A DNA stretch of 15,554 nucleotides, taken from Gammaproteobacteria bacterium. GTDB lineage: Bacteria > Pseudomonadota > Gammaproteobacteria > HK1. Position numbers and translations under genes: made by a program. Location of the stretch: the NCBI GenBank assembly GCA_022822245.1, contig JAJECB010000275.1, positions 1 to 15,554 of the forward strand, read 5' to 3'. How positions within the stretch are numbered: the stretch's first letter is position 1; each line of letters begins with the position of its first letter. Under the pieces are notes generated by a model that did no database searches, was not told where the DNA came from, and was given only the letters and a program-made list of their open reading frames with translations. Shown piece after piece: positions 12,277 to 15,554 of this stretch.

Positions 12277-12308
12277 TCCGCCACCCAGGGGCGGCGGACG
12301 GTCATTTT
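12277..12308 (+). terminator. Possible terminator of carB
   Basis: TCCGCC (12277-12282) can pair with GGCGGA (12293-12298), and a short T4 run follows at 12305-12308. The stem is short and the T-run is 6 bases away, so this is a weak candidate. It lies 79 bases after the carB stop. The remaining carB-to-hepT gap (about 190 bases) contains no gene that I recognise. Confidence 0.3.
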
Positions 12309-12358
12309 GCTCCGGGCACCATCGGTGACGCCATCAAGTTCTGACCATCGATTCAGGC

Positions 12359-12385
12359 CGAGGCGCCGGCTACGGTTTCGCCTCG
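12359..12385 (-). terminator. Hairpin just downstream of hepT
   Basis: CGAGGCG (12359-12365) pairs perfectly with CGCCTCG (12379-12385) over a 13-base loop that can itself add three pairs. It starts five bases beyond the hepT stop on the minus strand. There is no T-run on either strand. It may end the minus-strand transcript or block read-through between the convergent carB and hepT. Confidence 0.4.
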
Positions 12386-12390
12386 AGAAG

Positions 12391-12735
12391 TCAATCAGGC
12401 TCGGGTTGAAGAGCCTTTTCTACGAGGGCGATCAGTTCCGGCAGATCCTCCTGCACCGTTCTCCAGACAATATCCGGATTAATGTCGAAATACGCGTGGA
12501 CCAGTCGAATTCGAATCCCGACGATTCTCTCCCACGGCATGTCCGGCAAACGCCTGCGCGTGGGTTCGGAAACCCGGGCGGCTGCCTCACCAACGATCTC
12601 GATGGCTTTGACCAGCGCCAGAACCAGTTGGCGATCGTTGTCGAGATCGCCGCGCGTCCGTCCGTGAGCAAAAGACAACGCCTCGCGCGCCGCGTCCAAC
12701 ATGTGACGCAGTCGGATTTCGTCATCCTTGGGCAT
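12391..12735 (-). CDS. hepT: HepT-like HEPN-domain toxin (DUF86)
   Basis: A 114-residue all-helical HEPN-family protein of the DUF86/HepT group, toxins acting as RNases that are controlled by a partner nucleotidyltransferase. The active-site motif R-x4-H lies at Arg75 to His80, followed by Ala81-Tyr82 (RLVHAYFDI). In studied MntA-HepT pairs the tyrosine two residues after the histidine is the site modified with AMP. The residue after the motif Arg is Ile76, where Asn or Asp is more common. ATG 12735 is preferred to the in-frame ATG at 12756: GGAAG lies six bases before it, and MPKDDEIRL is the usual type of N-terminus. It overlaps the end of mntA by 14 bases, so the two are co-translated. Gene identity is secure; toxic activity is inferred. 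Confidence 0.88.
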   Translation of the reverse strand: MPKDDEIRLRHMLDAAREALSFAHGRTRGDLDNDRQLVLALVKAIEIVGEAAARVSEPTRRRLPDMPWERIVGIRIRLVHAYFDINPDIVWRTVQEDLPELIALVEKALQPEPD

Positions 12736-13027
12736 ACTGGACTTCCGCCGTATCAAGGACTTCCTGGCGAAAATATCGGCTAAGGTCCTCCGGTGTCCGC
12801 AGGTCCACCTTGCGGCCGCCGAACAGAGCCGACAGTTCGATCTCCATGCCTGCGACGCCCAGCAAACCGGGAATGCGGTCCGGCGCGAACTCGACCAGCA
12901 CGTCGATGTCGCTCTCCGCTCCGAAATCAGCCCGCAACGCCGAGCCGAAGATGGCGAGCCGGCGGATGCCGTGCGCTCGGCAGAACGCGGCCAGTTCGTC
13001 CTTGGGGATCGAAAGTTGCGGGTTCAT
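12722..13027 (-). CDS. mntA: MntA-like minimal nucleotidyltransferase antitoxin
   Basis: A 101-residue minimal nucleotidyltransferase of the DNA polymerase-beta superfamily. The catalytic signature is complete: Gly28-Ser29, then Asp40-Ile-Asp42 ([20 protein letters not shown]), with the third acidic residue at Asp75 (KVDLRT). In characterised pairs MntA neutralises HepT by adding AMP to its tyrosine. The order antitoxin then toxin, with a 14-base overlap, is the standard arrangement. GGGAGG lies almost against the ATG (one base between), an unusually short spacing, so initiation may be inefficient or occur elsewhere. The gene is on the same strand as coaD, 87 bases after its stop, so it could be read from the coaD transcript or from its own promoter, which I could not identify. 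Confidence 0.9.
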   Translation of the reverse strand: MNPQLSIPKDELAAFCRAHGIRRLAIFGSALRADFGAESDIDVLVEFAPDRIPGLLGVAGMEIELSALFGGRKVDLRTPEDLSRYFRQEVLDTAEVQYAQG

Positions 13028-13114
13028 TCCTCCCGCGCCCGATGGATTCGAAATCGAGGCCGACGGCGTCCACCCCCGGACGAATACGATGTTCCGAGCG
13101 CGCGCATTGGCCGG

Positions 13115-14233
<1,119 letters not shown>

Positions 14234-14287
14234 CTACACTTCCCGCCCGTCTTCGCCGGTTCCCAGGGACACCCGCCCGCCCCGATC

Positions 14288-15277
14288 ATGCCGAATCCCG
14301 CCAACCCCACGGAGCACCCCGAGGCACCTACCCGAGCCGGAATCCTCGGGCGCCTTCGCACCGCCCTCAAGCGGACCCGGGAGAACCTCGCAAGCGGCCT
14401 CGCGGTGCTGTTCTCCCGGGGCCGGAAGATCGACGCCGCTCTCATCGACGAGGTGGAGGAGATCCTCCTCGGGTCCGATGTCGGGGTGGACCTGACCGAC
14501 GTCATGGTCGCCGACCTCCACGAGCGGCTCAAGCGAAATCGGCTCGCGGACGGACGGGCGGTGCTCGAAGCGTTGCGCGAACACATGGTGCAGGCTCTCG
14601 AGCCGGTGGCCCGGCACTGCGAGGTCCCGCCTCCCGCGGCGCTCGAGCGACCTTTCGTGGTGCTGGTGGTCGGCGTGAACGGAGTCGGGAAGACGACCAC
14701 CATCGGGAAGCTCGCGCACCGCTACCGGGCGGGTGGATACTCGGTGATGCTTGCCGCGGGCGACACCTTCCGCGCCGCCGCCATCGATCAGATCCGGGTC
14801 TGGGGGGAGCGGAACGACACCCCGGTCATCGCCCAGCAGCCGGGCGCCGATTCGGCCGCGGTGGTCTTCGACGCCCTGCAGGCGGCCACCGCCCGCTCGA
14901 CGAACGTCCTCATCGCCGACACCGCGGGACGCCTCCACACGAAGATCGGGCTCATGGACGAGCTCGCGAAGGTCCACCGGGTCCTCGGCCGGATCGACCC
15001 CGGCGCCCCCCACGAGACCCTGCTCGTGCTGGACGCGACCACCGGTCAGAACGGGCTCGCCCAGGCGCGCCGGTTCACCGAGACGGTCCGGGTGACCGGG
15101 CTCGCGGTCACCAAGCTCGACGGCACCGCGCGGGCCGGCGTGCTCTTCGCGATCGCCCGGGAGCTCGCCATCCCGATCCGGTACATCGGGGTGGGGGAAG
15201 GCATCGACGACCTCCGGGATTTCGTCGCGGCGGACTTCGCGGACGCCCTCCTCGCCCGGGCTCCGGGCGAGGGGTAG
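14288..15277 (+). CDS. ftsY: Signal recognition particle receptor FtsY
   Basis: FtsY is the membrane-associated GTPase that receives SRP-ribosome complexes for co-translational insertion of membrane proteins. The 329-residue product has the N domain (about 20-115) and a G domain with G1 [10 protein letters not shown] (129-138), [10 protein letters not shown] (159-168), DTAGRLHTK (211-219) and [10 protein letters not shown] (275-284). The usual TAKGG of the last motif is TARAG here, a mild variation. The acidic A domain that lengthens E. coli FtsY (497 residues) is essentially absent, leaving a short Pro-rich N-terminus, as in many bacteria. The open frame extends upstream antisense to rsmD; ATG 14288 is chosen because the conserved N domain begins shortly after. 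No clear ribosome-binding site is seen. TACACT at 14235-14240 is a possible -10. It stops with TAG. Confidence 0.96.
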   Translation: MPNPANPTEHPEAPTRAGILGRLRTALKRTRENLASGLAVLFSRGRKIDAALIDEVEEILLGSDVGVDLTDVMVADLHERLKRNRLADGRAVLEALREHMVQALEPVARHCEVPPPAALERPFVVLVVGVNGVGKTTTIGKLAHRYRAGGYSVMLAAGDTFRAAAIDQIRVWGERNDTPVIAQQPGADSAAVVFDALQAATARSTNVLIADTAGRLHTKIGLMDELAKVHRVLGRIDPGAPHETLLVLDATTGQNGLAQARRFTETVRVTGLAVTKLDGTARAGVLFAIARELAIPIRYIGVGEGIDDLRDFVAADFADALLARAPGEG

Positions 15278-15305
15278 GCCGGCCCGCCCGAGGCGCGAAT
15301 CGCGG

Positions 15306-15554
15306 ATGTCCGAGCGCTGGATCTTCGGCTACGGCTCGCTCATCTGGCGGCCCGGCTTCCCGCACCACGAGGCGCGGGTCGCGCGGGTGGAGGGATGGGT
15401 GCGCCGGTTCTGGCAGGGCTCGCACGACCACCGGGGCGTGCCCGACGCGCCGGGGCGGGTGGTGACCCTGGTGCCGGAGCCGGAGGGCCACGTCGAGGGG
15501 CTCGCGTTCCGGATGGACGACGACGCCGAAGTCTTCGAGCGCCTCGACCACCGC
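15306..15554 (+). CDS. chaC: ChaC-family gamma-glutamylcyclotransferase (3' end beyond window)
   Basis: The first 83 residues of a ChaC-type protein are present; the gene runs off the right end. These cytoplasmic enzymes cleave glutathione (gamma-glutamyl peptides) to 5-oxoproline and Cys-Gly. The diagnostic N-terminal glycine-rich loop is clear: [15 protein letters not shown] (5-19). It is followed by [12 protein letters not shown] (33-44), PGRVVTLV (49-56) and the beginning of LDHR (80-83). In the family the catalytic Glu follows this LDxR segment and would be the next residue, just outside the window, so activity cannot be confirmed. ATG 15306 gives the usual family N-terminus and lies 28 bases after ftsY, with GAGG about 12 bases upstream. 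It is possibly co-transcribed with ftsY. Confidence 0.92.
   Translation, partial: MSERWIFGYGSLIWRPGFPHHEARVARVEGWVRRFWQGSHDHRGVPDAPGRVVTLVPEPEGHVEGLAFRMDDDAEVFERLDHR

Noticed and set aside
12296..12344. A short open tail after carB reading APGTIGDAIKF, which looked like a possible gene remnant.
   Set aside because: Too short to assign to a family, and its upstream part is out of frame with carB; it may be chance.
12391..13027. A larger defence island around the MntA-HepT pair.
   Set aside because: All neighbours are housekeeping genes (carB, coaD, rsmD, ftsY); no further defence or mobile genes are visible.
15306..15554. A functional link between the ChaC-type glutathione-degrading enzyme and the peptide importer, as a glutathione uptake and breakdown pathway.
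   Set aside because: The genes are more than 7 kb apart with unrelated core genes between them, and the importer substrate is unknown; proximity alone is not evidence.

Overview
The window is a very GC-rich stretch of bacterial chromosome carrying mostly housekeeping genes. The gene families and their grouping (ftsY divergent from rsmD-coaD, a long YfhL/Allochromatium-type 2[4Fe-4S] ferredoxin, carAB, a 17 kDa-antigen-type glycine-zipper lipoprotein) suggest a proteobacterium, most likely an uncultured or poorly studied gammaproteobacterium. This is an inference from gene content; there is no rRNA or tRNA here to place it. TAG is used as the normal stop by at least four genes (the ferredoxin, the second permease, the second transporter ATPase and ftsY), so the standard code appears to apply.

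Layout, left to right. Positions 1-95 are almost pure G/C homopolymer and look like a poor contig end. Then come a DUF1636 cysteine-rich protein (+) and the ferredoxin (-). carA (+) follows, with two in-frame amber codons in its N-terminal part. A five-gene peptide-type ABC importer operon (+: binding protein, two permeases, two ATPases) spans about 2.5-8.0 kb. Next are a glycine-zipper lipoprotein (+) and a complete carB (+). On the minus strand, facing carB, lie hepT and mntA (a HEPN/nucleotidyltransferase toxin-antitoxin pair), coaD and rsmD. ftsY (+) diverges from rsmD, and the window ends inside a ChaC-type gamma-glutamylcyclotransferase gene (+).

How the genes work together. CarA and CarB form carbamoyl-phosphate synthase, which feeds pyrimidine and arginine synthesis; here they are separated by about 6.7 kb. 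The transporter genes are tightly spaced, with ribosome-binding sites between them and an ATGA overlap between the two ATPase genes, and a strong hairpin follows the binding-protein gene. RsmD (16S rRNA methylation), CoaD (coenzyme A synthesis) and FtsY (membrane targeting) form a familiar core neighbourhood. The MntA-HepT pair sits directly downstream of coaD on the same strand.

I see no prophage, insertion sequence, CRISPR array, tRNA or rRNA, and no convincing new multi-gene system. The observations most worth checking are the two ambers in carA, the split carA/carB, the toxin-antitoxin pair inserted in a core gene cluster, and an unusual catalytic motif in RsmD.
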